Of a stretch of 64,000 nucleotides of DNA, positions 27,906 through 36,436 are shown one piece after another (position 1 is the stretch's first letter; each line of letters starts with the position of its first letter). A model generated the notes under the pieces. The model was not told the DNA's origin, did no database searches, and saw only the letters and a list, made by a program, of their open reading frames with translations. The DNA is from Tautonia plasticadhaerens (GTDB lineage Bacteria > Planctomycetota > Planctomycetia > Isosphaerales > Isosphaeraceae): assembly GCF_007752535.1 (NCBI RefSeq), contig NZ_CP036426.1, positions 4,960,001-5,024,000 of the forward strand. Direction: 5' to 3'. A program made the position numbers and the translations under genes.

Positions 27906-28850
27906 ATGTACATCGTCACGGGCGCCGCCGGCTTCATCGGCTCCAACGTCGTCCACGCGTTGAACCTTCGAGGCGTCTCGGACGTGATCGCCGTCGACAA
28001 CCTCCAGCTCGGCGACAAGTTCCGCAACCTCAAGGATTGCCAGGTCGCCGACTACCTGGACGTCTCCGAGTTCCGGGACCGGATCCGTTCCGGAGACGAC
28101 TTCGGCGGCGGCGTCCGGGCCGTGCTCCACCAGGGGGCCTGCGCCGACACCACCGAGTCGGACGGCCGCTACATGATGGATAACAATTTCACCTTCTCCA
28201 AGGAGCTGCTCCGCTGGTCGACCGGCCAGGGCGCGGCCCTCGTCTACGCCTCCAGCGCCTCGGTCTACGGCGCCGGGGGCGTCTGCCGGGAGGAGGCGGA
28301 GTGCGAGGACCCGCTGAACGTCTACGCCTACTCCAAGCTCCTGTTCGACCGCTACGTCCAGCGCGCCCGATCGACCTTGAAGACCACGGTCGTCGGCCTC
28401 CGGTACTTCAACGTCTACGGCCCGAGGGAGGGGTTCAAGGGCAGGATGGCTTCGATGGTCCACCAGCTCCACCATCAGGTCGCCCGGGACGGCGTCGCCC
28501 GGCTGTTCGAGGGGACCGACGGCTACGGCCCCGGTGAGCAACGCCGGGATTTCGTCTTCGTCGGCGACGTGGCCAGGGTCAACCTCTTCTTCGCCGACGG
28601 CCCCCCCCGGGTGGGCGTCTTTAATGTCGGCACCGGGGAGGCCCGGAGCTTCAACGACATCGTCACCGTGCTGATCGAGCACCTCGGCCGGGGCCGGGTG
28701 GAGTACATCCCCTTCCCCGACTCCCTGCGCGGCAAGTACCAGTCGTTCACCCAGGCGGACTTGACCCAATTGCGGGAAATCGGGTACGAGGAACCCTTCA
28801 CCTCGCTCGAGGAGGGGATCCGGCGGCTCATCGACGCCTCCGGGGCCTGA
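27906..28850 (+). CDS. hldD: ADP-L-glycero-D-manno-heptose-6-epimerase
   Basis: 314 residues, short-chain dehydrogenase-type nucleotide-sugar epimerase. The NAD-binding motif GAAGFIGSN is at residues 6-14, followed by LHQGACADTTESDGRYMMDNN, the active-site YAYSK (Tyr-x3-Lys), RYFNVYGPRE and GRMASMVHQLHHQ, all typical of HldD rather than generic epimerases. It converts ADP-D-glycero- to ADP-L-glycero-beta-D-manno-heptose for the lipopolysaccharide inner core. It lies 24 bp upstream of hldE, so the two are very likely co-transcribed. Confidence 0.95.
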   Translation: MYIVTGAAGFIGSNVVHALNLRGVSDVIAVDNLQLGDKFRNLKDCQVADYLDVSEFRDRIRSGDDFGGGVRAVLHQGACADTTESDGRYMMDNNFTFSKELLRWSTGQGAALVYASSASVYGAGGVCREEAECEDPLNVYAYSKLLFDRYVQRARSTLKTTVVGLRYFNVYGPREGFKGRMASMVHQLHHQVARDGVARLFEGTDGYGPGEQRRDFVFVGDVARVNLFFADGPPRVGVFNVGTGEARSFNDIVTVLIEHLGRGRVEYIPFPDSLRGKYQSFTQADLTQLREIGYEEPFTSLEEGIRRLIDASGA

Positions 28851-28874
28851 TCGGGGCGGGGAATTCGTCGCCGA

Positions 28875-30401
28875 ATGGACTCGCGACGATTCGGAGATCG
28901 GAAACCCGGCAGGCCCGGGCCGGTCCCCCGACCACCGGCAGGAGGCGAGCCCGTGTTCACCTGGTCGAACGTCCGGGCCCTGGTCATCGGCGACGTGATG
29001 CTGGACCGCTACCTCGAAGGAGAGGTCAACCGCATCTCCCCCGAGGCCCCAGTCCCCGTAGTCCGCCTGGCCCGGGAGTGGTACCGCCCCGGCGGGGCCG
29101 GGAACGTCGCCGCCTCGCTCGCGGGCCTGGGATGCCGGACGATGCTGGCCGGAGCCTCCGGGGCCGACCCCGAGTCCGATCGCCTCCGCCAGGCCCTGCT
29201 CGACTCCGGTGTGTCGCACTGCGTCCTCGCCGAGCGGCCCGGCAGCCGGACCATCTGCAAGACCCGGGTCGTCTCCCAGGGCCACCACCAGCTCCTCCGG
29301 CTCGACCAGGACGGCGCCCGGGACGAATATCGCGCCGCCGGGACCGACCTGAAGGACCGGCTCGCCGCACTTCTGGCCGATCAGGACGTGGTCGTCCTCT
29401 CCGACTACGACAAGGGCACCCTGACCCCCTCGCTGGTCCGGGCCGCAATCGACGCCTGCCGGGAGCGGTCGATCCCCTGCGTCGTCGACCCCAAGCAACT
29501 GGACTTCCGCGCCTATGCCGGGGCCACCCTGCTGACCCCGAACCTGCTGGAGGCCCGACGCGCCGCCGCCCGCCCCCTGGACGACGACGACGCCGTCGCC
29601 GAGGCCGCCGCCGAGCTTCGGGGACGGCTCGACCTGGACCACATGCTCATCACCCGGGGGGCCGACGGCATGACGCTCGCCACGTCGAGCGGCCTGCACC
29701 ACTTCCCGGCCGAGGTCCGGGAGGTGGCCGACGTGACCGGCGCCGGCGACACGGTGGCCGCCGTGCTCGCCGCCTGCCTGGGGGGCGGGCTCGGGGTCGA
29801 GGACGCCTGCCGGGCGGCCAGCGTGGCGGCGGGGATCGCCGTCGGGCACCCGGGCTGCTACGTCGTGCAGGGGGACGAGCTGGACTGGGCCCTCCGGGGG
29901 CATTCCCCCAAGGTCCGATCCCCCGAGGCCGCCCGACGCTGGGCACTCGATCAGCGTCGGGCCGGTCGGGCCGTCGTCTTCACCAACGGTTGTTTCGACA
30001 TCCTCCACGCCGGGCACCTCTCCTGCCTGGAGGCCGCCCGGAAGCTGGGAGACGCCCTGGTCGTCGGCCTGAACTCCGACGCCTCCGTCCGGGGCCTGAA
30101 GGGACCGACCCGCCCGGTCGTCGGCCAGGACCACCGCGCCGCCCTGCTCGCCGGCCTCTCCTGCGTCGACGCCGTCGTCCTCTTCGACGGCCCCACCCCC
30201 GAGGACCTGATCCGCCAGATCGAGCCCGACGTCCTTGTCAAGGGCGGCGACTACTCGATCGATGGCATCGTCGGAGCCGACCTCGTCCGGGCCCAAGGCG
30301 GCCGGGTTGCCACCATCCCCCTCGTCCCCGGCCTGAGCACCACCTCCATCTTCGCCGCCTCCCGGGACGCCGAGTCCCGCCGCCACTCGAACTCCGCGTG
30401 A
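28875..30401 (+). CDS. hldE: Bifunctional heptose 7-phosphate kinase / heptose 1-phosphate adenylyltransferase
   Basis: 508 residues, two domains. The N-terminal PfkB/ribokinase-like kinase (about 35-335) carries GDVMLDRYLEGEVNRISPEA, a GGAGN substrate motif and the DVTGAGDTVAA anion hole. The C-terminal cytidylyltransferase-like domain (about 360-500) carries TNGCFDILHAGH and LVKGGDYSIDGIVGAD. It makes ADP-heptose precursor for surface polysaccharide. The first 25 residues are not conserved-looking; translation might instead start at GTG 28953. This is the last host gene before the insertion-sequence pile-up that begins 50 bp downstream. Confidence 0.95.
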   Translation: MDSRRFGDRKPGRPGPVPRPPAGGEPVFTWSNVRALVIGDVMLDRYLEGEVNRISPEAPVPVVRLAREWYRPGGAGNVAASLAGLGCRTMLAGASGADPESDRLRQALLDSGVSHCVLAERPGSRTICKTRVVSQGHHQLLRLDQDGARDEYRAAGTDLKDRLAALLADQDVVVLSDYDKGTLTPSLVRAAIDACRERSIPCVVDPKQLDFRAYAGATLLTPNLLEARRAAARPLDDDDAVAEAAAELRGRLDLDHMLITRGADGMTLATSSGLHHFPAEVREVADVTGAGDTVAAVLAACLGGGLGVEDACRAASVAAGIAVGHPGCYVVQGDELDWALRGHSPKVRSPEAARRWALDQRRAGRAVVFTNGCFDILHAGHLSCLEAARKLGDALVVGLNSDASVRGLKGPTRPVVGQDHRAALLAGLSCVDAVVLFDGPTPEDLIRQIEPDVLVKGGDYSIDGIVGADLVRAQGGRVATIPLVPGLSTTSIFAASRDAESRRHSNSA

Positions 30402-30451
30402 CCTGGGCCGCTCCGGGTCCCGACGAGCAGCCGCAATCGTGTCGATTCCCC

Positions 30452-31577
30452 TACTGACACCACCACGGCGAACTGAACGGTCGGGCGGCGATGTTCGTAG
30501 TATGGGCATGAGACCCATCGGGACCGCCGAAGAACTCGAACGCCGTCGTCGCAGGGCCGTGGAGCTGGTCAAGTGGGGGGAGTCGCCCTCCAAGGTCGCC
30601 TACTTCTTGGGTTGCGGTCGCTCCTCGGTCTACACCTGGCTCAAAGCCGAGCGGGAGGCCCCCGAGACGCTGGCCGCCAGGCCGCATCCCGGCCCGCCGC
30701 CCCGGCTCTCCGACGAGCAGATCGGGGAGTTGGAGGGCCTGCTCCTGAAGGGGTCCAGGGCCCACGGCTGGCCCAACGACCTCTGGAGCGCCCACCGGGT
30801 CGCCGAGGTCATCCGCCGCCATTTCGGCGTCAGCTACCACGTCGAGCACGTCCGCAAGCTGATCCGGCGGCGGCCGAGCTGGAGCAGCCAGAGGCCGCAG
30901 AAGAAGGCCCGGCAGCGGAACGAGGCGAAGACCACCAACTGAAGGGCCAAGGAGCTGCCACGGATCATCCGGGAGGCCGACGCCCGCAAGGCGCACCTGG
31001 TGTTCCTCGACGAGTCGGGCTTCCAGCTCTCGCCGGTGGTGCGCCGCACTTACGCCCCGAGGGGCAAGACGCCGATCGTCGAGGCGTGGCACCGCAAGGG
31101 GCTCATCTCGGCCATCAGCGCCGTGACCGTCAGCCCGGTGCAACGTCGGCCCAACCTGTACTTCCGCCTGCTGCCGGACAATGCCAACGCCCATGGCAGG
31201 GACACGACGGCCTTCCTGGCCCAGCTGCGGGGCGAGCTTCGAAACCCGATGTCGGTCCTCTGGGACTAGAGCAAGATCCACGAGCGATTGTCGGTGGTGA
31301 AGGAGTACCTGACGAGGCACCCGGAGATCCTCACCGAGGACTTCCCCGGCTACGCCCCCGAGGCCAATCCCGACGAGGGGGCCTGGGGCTGGACGAAGTA
31401 CCACCGGCTGCCGAACTACGCCCCCGAGGACACGGCGGACCTTCGGTCCCACCTGTGGGCGGAGTTGTCGTTGTTGCGGGAGCGGTGTGATCTGCTCGCC
31501 TCCTTCATCCGGCACGCCGAGATACCCATCCCGCTCCGATTGTAGGGCCCGTCTCGTTTGCCGTGCTGGTGTTAGTA
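30452..31577 (+). mobile_element. IS630-family element (inactive)
   Basis: Imperfect terminal repeats: the left end reads TACTGACACCACCACGGCGA, and the right end, reverse-complemented, reads TACTAACACCAGCACGGCAA. The outer TA on each side fits the TA target duplication of the IS630/Tc1 group. The element encloses the broken transposase at 30502-31545. Confidence 0.85.
30502..31545 (+). pseudogene. IS630-family transposase with two in-frame stops
   Basis: One continuous frame of about 347 codons is interrupted by TGA at 30940-30942 and TAG at 31267-31269. The first third is a helix-turn-helix region (VELVKWGESPSKVAYFLGCG). The DDE part follows with LVFLDESGFQLSP (first Asp), VLWD just before the TAG (second Asp) and APEANPDEGAW (Glu). 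Apart from the two stops the frame is undamaged, so inactivation looks recent. Read-through at both codons is a remote alternative. Confidence 0.85.
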
Positions 31578-31583
31578 AAAGCC

Positions 31584-32476
31584 CTAACAGAGTTAGCCAA
31601 CGAGGCTCGTGGTATGCGACCGATGCGGGCATCGATCCGTCGTCCGCTCGGAGCCCTCGCCATGGCCAAGCCGCTCTTGCCCGACGCTTCGTGGGACCGC
31701 ATCCGGCCGCTGCCGCCGCCGCCGGAGCCCAAGCGACCCGACCGACCGGGGCGGAAGCGGCTCCACGACCGCCGCTGCCTCGTCGGCATCTTGCTCGTCC
31801 TCAGGACGGGCATCCCCCGGGAGGACCAGCCGATGGAGATGGGCTGCGGCTCGGGCATGGCCTGCTGGCGGCACCTGGGGTACTGGACACGATGCGGCGT
31901 CTGGCGCCGGCTGCACGAGCTGCTGCTGGCCGAGCTGGAGTACGCCGGGCAGATCGACTGGGAGCGCGCCGCCGTCGACAGCGCCTCGCTGCGTGCCCGC
32001 GGCGGGGGCGAGGCGACCGGCCCGAGCCCGGTGGGCCGCCGCAAGAAGGGGAGCAAGCACTTCGCCGTCGTCGACGGGGGCGGCAAGCCGCTGGCGACGC
32101 GGACCACCGCGGCGAACCGGCCGGACGTCTCGGAGTTGAAGGGGTCGGTGGACGCGGTACCGCCGGTGCGCGGCAAGCGGGGCCGGCCGCGGCGGCGGCC
32201 CGACGCGATGGACGCCGATCGCGGCTCCGACTCGAAGGCCCACCGACGGGGCCTGCCTCGGCGCGGGCTCACGCCGCGGTTCGCCCGGCGCGGCACGCCG
32301 CACGGCAGCGGTCTGGGCGAGGTCCGCTGGGTGGTGGAGCGGACGTTGTCCTGGTTGTTCACTTCGGCCGCCTTAGCGTGAGGAGAGACCGCTCGGCGGG
32401 GGTCCACCAGGGGTTCGTCGACCTGGCGGCCTCGATCATCTGCTTCAGGCAGCTACCCGAAGGTCAACTCTGTTAG
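31584..32476 (+). mobile_element. IS5-family element (frameshifted)
   Basis: The ends carry CTAACAGAGTT (31584-31594) and the inverted AACTCTGTTAG (32466-32476). It lies only six bases from the right end of the preceding IS630. Its right terminus abuts the IS701-like element, whose TTAG target duplication overlaps the last bases. Confidence 0.75.
31662..32476 (+). pseudogene. IS5-family transposase, frameshifted near its end
   Basis: Starts at ATG 31662 (MAKPLLPDASWDRIRPLP). The DDE core is present: AAVDSASLRARGGGEATGPS (first Asp), DADRGSDS (second Asp) and VRWVVERTLSW (Glu). Just after the Glu, near 32352-32362, the frame runs out of register and stops at 32381. The expected ending (HFGRLSVRRDRSAG...SIICFRQL) continues in another frame to a TAG inside the terminal repeat. 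It is probably inactive. Confidence 0.8.
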
Positions 32477-32478
32477 TA

Positions 32479-32780
32479 CTACTCCGTTAGTATCTGGGGT
32501 GGCGAATCGGTGAGCCCCCGACAGTAGGGGCAATCATGCCGGCAGATCGGGGCCAGCAGCCGCTGCAACGCCCGCCGGATCGACGGCAGCGTGATCACCG
32601 GACCTCGGCGCCCCCCTCTTTGCCCGGCCGGGATCGCTCCCGACGGGCTCGTCGCTGTTCCGATGCCAGGAAGCCGTAGGCCAGCATCACCAGGCAGGCG
32701 TGGTGGTGGAAGCCCCGCCAGGAGCGGCCCTCGAAGTGATCCAGGCCCAACTCCTCCTTCATCTGCTGGTAGCCCTGCTC
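32479..32780 (-). pseudogene. 3' fragment of the split IS701-like transposase
   Basis: Encodes the C-terminal part: [20 protein letters not shown] with the catalytic Glu region, then [19 protein letters not shown], ending in frame 0 with a TGA at 32595-32597. In the -1 frame the tail continues TLPSIRRALQRLLAPIC and HDCPYCRGL to the stop at 32479. The 5' remainder is at 35294-36379, 2.5 kb away. Confidence 0.85.
32610..32616 (-). promoter_or_regulatory. Candidate -1 frameshift heptamer (split copy)
   Basis: On the minus strand the frame-0 codons read GAG GGG GGC, giving the slippery heptamer G_GGG_GGC, five codons before the frame-0 TGA. The same heptamer is in the complete copy at 42877-42883. 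Confidence 0.5.
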
Positions 32781-32816
32781 GATGTTCCAGCCATAATGCC
32801 CTCCAAGAGCGCGATG

Positions 32817-32849
32817 GGGCGGCCCGGCTCGCCCTGAGCCGGGCCGCCC
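32817..32849 (-). terminator. Hairpin just after the serine recombinase gene
   Basis: Perfect 14-bp arms GGGCGGCCCGGCTC (32817-32830) and GAGCCGGGCCGCCC (32836-32849) enclose the loop GCCCT. It begins five bases past the recombinase stop codon. It is probably a terminator, though a role at the element end is possible. Confidence 0.65.
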
Positions 32850-32854
32850 TCACT

Positions 32855-34972
32855 CTACCGTCCCGGGCGCGGCCTCGGTCTGGTCAGTTCGGCAAGCCGC
32901 CCCTTGTTCGCCCACGTCCGCGGCAGCCGGCGGAGCTCGCGCAGCCGCCGCAGCTCGGACCCGTCGGCCCAGATCACGTGGTGGCCCTGGGCGTCGCGAT
33001 GCGCCGTCAACCACCCGACCCGCACCCATCGCCGCACCGTGTCTCGCGACACCCCCAGCCGACGCGCCAGCGACGACGGCCGGTATTCGTCGCGGCCGAG
33101 GCCGGCCGGGCTGCCGAAGGGCGTGCGGGCCAGCCCCAGGTGCCAGAGCAGCCGTTGCACCATCCCCCGCGTGAACCGCTCGGCCCGCTTCGGGGGACGG
33201 AACCCCTCGACGTTGAGCCGCTCGGCCATCGCCGCCGGGCTGAGCCGCTCGGCGCGCCATCCCCGCAGTCGCTCGACCAGTCGGGGGTAGTCGGCCAGGA
33301 GGTCGTACCGCTTCACCGGCCGGGACATGGCGTGCGACTCGGTCATGCCGCCGGACCAGTGGAGCGTCACATCGACCCGCTCGCTCGCCTTGTCCACGGT
33401 GACGGACACGTGGTCAATCAGGAGTCGGGCGATCCGCTGCCGCTCGGCGGGCGTCGTCGTCGTCGCCTGCCACACCGCCGGCAAGTCGCCGGCCAGCGAC
33501 CGGATCGTCCGCTCGTCGTCCGGTGAGAGCCGACCGGGGGCCGACCCCCGCCACCGCTCGTGCTCGTCCTCGAGGCGCCGCTGCGCCCTCAACGCCTCCT
33601 CCCAGCGCCGCTCCAACTCGCGGCCGACCAGGCGATTCTCCGGCTCGCAGGCCTGGTACTGCCGGGCCGCGCGGTCGGCCTCGCAGCCGGCGCGTTCGAG
33701 GCGGAGCCGCCAGTGCCGGGCCAGCTCGGACCGCTCGCGCTCGACCTCGGCCACCGCCGCCAAGCTCGCCTCCAGCGCCGCCGGCTCCACCGCCGCCAGG
33801 ACCCGGCCGGCGACCAGCCCGTCGAGCGCCGGCCCGGAGAGGCTCTGGCAGATCGGCTCGGCGTGGTCGGCCGCCCCGCGGGCACAGGTGTAGCTGTACC
33901 GGCCCGTCGCCCCCGAGTACCGCACGAGCATCCGCCGGCCGCACCGCCCGCACCGCAGGAGTCCGGCCAGCAGCGAGGCCCCCTGCCGCGGCGCGCCGGG
34001 GCGGTCCCGGCGGGCCCGGTTGGCCTCCAGCCGCTCCTGGTTGTCACAGAACCGCTCCCAGGTGATGTAGGCCGGCAGCCGGTCGCGGATCAGCACCAGG
34101 CACTCCTCCGGGCGGCGGACCAGCTTGCCGGTGTCGGGCCGCCCGGGCCGCTTGCGCCGCGGGTCGACCTCCCGGTGGCCGAACCGGTAGGCACCGGCGT
34201 AGGCCGGGTGGTGCAGGACGTTCGACAGCGTCGGGCGGTTCGGCCGCCGCCACTCCAACCCGCCGCGGTTGGGGCCGTGGCGGGGTCGGATCGGGATGCG
34301 GACCCCGTGGTGGACCAGGTAGCGGAGCAGGCCGTGCAGGGTACCCTCGCGGTCGAACCGGTCGAAGATCAGCCGCACGGTCGCCTGGACCTGCTCGTCG
34401 GGGTCGATCGCCCACTCGCCCGAGGCGAGGCGTACGTAGCCCAGCGGCGGGGAGCCCATCGGCTCGCCCCGGCGGGCCTTGTTGAGCCGGCCCTGGCACA
34501 TCCGCTCCTTGATGACATGAAGTTCTGCCTCGTTCAACATGCCGTGCAGGCCCAGCAGGAGCCTGTCGTTGTGGTCGGCCGGGTCGTAGACGGCGTCGGC
34601 GTCGGCCAGGAGCACGCGGAAGCGGGCGCAGAGCTCGAGCAGCTGGTGCCAGTCGCGGTTGGACCGGGCCAGCCGGCTCATCTCCAGGCCGAGGATCAGC
34701 CCGACGTTGTCGAGCGCCACCTCGGCCAGCAGCCGCTGGAACCCGGGCCGGCCCTCGATCGACTGGCCGCTCTTGCCCAGGTCGTCGTCGATCGTGGTGA
34801 CGCGGTCCCGTGGCCACCCGAGGGCGACGGCGCGGTCGGCCAGGGCGTACTGCCGGTCGGTGGACTCGCGGTGGTCGAGCACCTGCTGGGGTGTGGATTG
34901 GCGGACGTAGACGAAGGCCGCCCGGTCGAGATGCCAGGGCCGGAGCTTGGGCGAGCGGGTTGCGTCACTCAT
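32855..34972 (-). CDS. Large serine recombinase with C-terminal MerR-like HTH
   Basis: 705 residues. The resolvase catalytic domain (about 15-165) has VYVRQSTPQQ with nucleophile Ser26, and GLEMSRLARSNRDW. The recombinase domain (about 170-300) has PLGYVRLASGEW and LHHPAYAGAYRFGHREVDP. A zinc ribbon (RCGRCGRRMLVRYSG and later Cys) and a coiled-coil-like Arg/Glu-rich stretch follow. Unusually, it adds about 200 residues ending in a MerR-like helix-turn-helix (SSLARRLGVSRDTVRRWVRV). All catalytic residues look intact. It is the presumed mobility gene of the surrounding 2.5-kb element. It starts at ATG 34972, overlapping a small upstream ORF by ATGA. Confidence 0.9.
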   Translation of the reverse strand: MSDATRSPKLRPWHLDRAAFVYVRQSTPQQVLDHRESTDRQYALADRAVALGWPRDRVTTIDDDLGKSGQSIEGRPGFQRLLAEVALDNVGLILGLEMSRLARSNRDWHQLLELCARFRVLLADADAVYDPADHNDRLLLGLHGMLNEAELHVIKERMCQGRLNKARRGEPMGSPPLGYVRLASGEWAIDPDEQVQATVRLIFDRFDREGTLHGLLRYLVHHGVRIPIRPRHGPNRGGLEWRRPNRPTLSNVLHHPAYAGAYRFGHREVDPRRKRPGRPDTGKLVRRPEECLVLIRDRLPAYITWERFCDNQERLEANRARRDRPGAPRQGASLLAGLLRCGRCGRRMLVRYSGATGRYSYTCARGAADHAEPICQSLSGPALDGLVAGRVLAAVEPAALEASLAAVAEVERERSELARHWRLRLERAGCEADRAARQYQACEPENRLVGRELERRWEEALRAQRRLEDEHERWRGSAPGRLSPDDERTIRSLAGDLPAVWQATTTTPAERQRIARLLIDHVSVTVDKASERVDVTLHWSGGMTESHAMSRPVKRYDLLADYPRLVERLRGWRAERLSPAAMAERLNVEGFRPPKRAERFTRGMVQRLLWHLGLARTPFGSPAGLGRDEYRPSSLARRLGVSRDTVRRWVRVGWLTAHRDAQGHHVIWADGSELRRLRELRRLPRTWANKGRLAELTRPRPRPGR

Positions 34973-35250
34973 GGCCGGCCTCCTCGCTTCGGGTGGCCGC
35001 CAGGAGCCTGGCGAGGAGTTGGCCGAGCAGGTCGCGGAGCTGTCGCTGCCGGTCGGCCGGCAGGCGGGCCCAGATCGTCGGTGCGACCGTCGGCGGTGGG
35101 CAGGGCGCCGTCGTCAGGCGCGGGGGGGAGCGTTGTGACGGGGGGCGACGGACATGCGATGTCTCCCGATGCCGAGGTCAGGTGATGTCGGCACCACGCC
35201 GCCAGCTCAAGCAGCGCGGCGGCGCTGATCGTAACCGCCGCCGGGGGTGC
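34965..35250 (-). pseudogene. Small ORF upstream of serine recombinase, frame uncertain
   Basis: Two frames carry protein-like sequence. The first reads TISAAALLELAAWCRHHLT near 35170-35240. After a change of frame the second reads TIWARLPADRQRQLRDLLGQ and LLARLLAATRSEEAGHE, ending in a TGA inside the recombinase start (34965). Neither frame has a clear ATG start. This suggests an accessory gene of the element broken by a frameshift around 35050-35110, or translated with a shift. The function is unknown. Confidence 0.4.
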
Positions 35251-35293
35251 TGCACCACCGGTCGCTTGAGGTGCAGTCTGCTTGGCACGTCTC

Positions 35294-36379
35294 CACCGGC
35301 CAGCGGCTCTTCCAGAGCCGCACCGCCTTGATCCGGCTAGTCCGTGGCGGCAAGTTGCTGACGGCATACTTGATCTTCCCGTCGGCCTGCTCCTCGATCA
35401 ACAACCGCACCGGCTCTGCCCCGACGCACTCGCCGGTGGCCCAGCCGGACGCCGGCCAGACCCGAAGCCAGGCGAAGCGACCCGACAGCTTGCCCTTGGT
35501 CCCCTCACGCCACGTCCCCTTGTGCCGCGGCGTCCTCGCGGCCAATTCCTTCAAGTTCATCGGCCGCGGCGCGCCCTCGGCCAGGCGATGCCGCTTGCGC
35601 GGTCGGCCGCCCGTGCCGGCCTTCGGCTCCTCCCAACTCGGCGGCGCGGTGAAGCCGACCAGCTCGTCGGTGACCCCGACGATGTACCGCAGCCGCCGCT
35701 GCTCCAGGCCGTCGCGGAAGTCGCCCGAGACGCCGTAGCCGGCGTCGGCCACGACGAAGCGGCCCGGCAGGCCCTCGGCACGCACCCGGTCGAGCAACTC
35801 CAGGGCGATCTGCCCCTTGCTCAGCGGGCGGCGTTCGGGCTCGGGTACGCCGGCCTCGTCGAGCCGCTCCTCGTCGCCCAGCCAGCGTCCCGGCAGGTAG
35901 AGCCGCATCGCCAGCGGGCAGTGGCCCTCGGGGCTGACGTAGCGGACCGAGGGGGCCACCTGGCAGTTGGCCCGCTTGCCCAACGCGCCGCAATACTGCC
36001 GCTGGACCCCGACGGAGTGCTTGCCCTGCTCGGGGAAGCTGGTGTCGTCGAAGACGAAGATGCCCCTCGGCGAGGCGAAGGCCTCGGCCATGACGGCGCG
36101 ATGGCGCCTCCAGACATCCCGCTCGTCCCAGGCGGCCTGGTTGACGAACTGCTGCAGGGCCTGCTCGGGGTCGGCGACGTCCAGGCCGGCGGGCAGGGCG
36201 ACGCGTCGGGAGAGGGGCTCGATGCTCTTGCGTTCGCCGTCGATGAGCAGGCCGTGGAGATAGACGTGGGCCCAGGCGGCCTGCCGGGCGCGGGCGAAGT
36301 CGGGCCGGAACCGGGCGGCGTAGGCGTCGAGGCGTTGCAGGACGTCGGGGGGAAGTTCGGGGGTGTAGGTCTTGCTCAT
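35294..36379 (-). pseudogene. 5' fragment of the split IS701-like transposase
   Basis: Starts MSKTYTPELPPDVLQRLDAY at ATG 36379. It contains the first catalytic Asp region (VFDDTSFPEQGKHSVGVQRQ) and the second (VVADAGYGVSGDFRDG), and ends at RLWKSRWPVE, where the inserted element begins. The frame runs on as junk to a stop at 35207. The catalytic Glu and C-terminus are on the other fragment (32479-32780), so no active protein can be made. Confidence 0.9.
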
Positions 36380-36436
36380 ACCTCACGGTACGAACAAACC
36401 GCCTCGATCGTTCCGTAGAACCCAACGGAGTAGTAT

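Larger units (their letters stand above)
32781..35293 (-). mobile_element. Single-gene large-serine-recombinase element
   Basis: A 2513-bp insert interrupts the IS701-like transposase exactly between the codons for WPVE and QGYQQ. Comparison with the complete copy shows sequence shared up to CTC at 32778-32780, resuming at CTC 35291-35293, so the junction is CTC or a part of it. The only substantial gene inside is the recombinase 32855-34972. There are no obvious terminal inverted repeats, as expected for serine-recombinase insertion. A strong hairpin lies near the left end. Confidence 0.75.
32477..36435 (-). mobile_element. IS701-like element split by a serine-recombinase element
   Basis: Outer ends are TACTACTCCGTTAG (32477-32490) and the inverted, one-mismatch copy ending at 36435. 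It is flanked by a perfect four-base TTAG duplication (32473-32476 and 36436-36439), as expected of the IS701 group (YTAR). The left remnant (to 32780) and the right remnant (from 35294) are the two halves of one transposase gene. A related complete copy lies at 42744-44189, about 88% identical over the shared left end by eye. Confidence 0.88.

Noticed and set aside
27747-30593. 948-codon open frame on the minus strand across hldD and hldE
   Set aside because: It is the antisense shadow of two well-recognised enzymes in a very high-GC genome; its translation is low-complexity with no family match.
32781-32815. Left end of the recombinase element as a continuation of a diverged IS701 gene (frame [10 protein letters not shown])
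   Set aside because: Trp and Glu align with the expected WPVEQ by chance or short homology, but the sequence upstream loses all similarity at once, matching an insertion junction.
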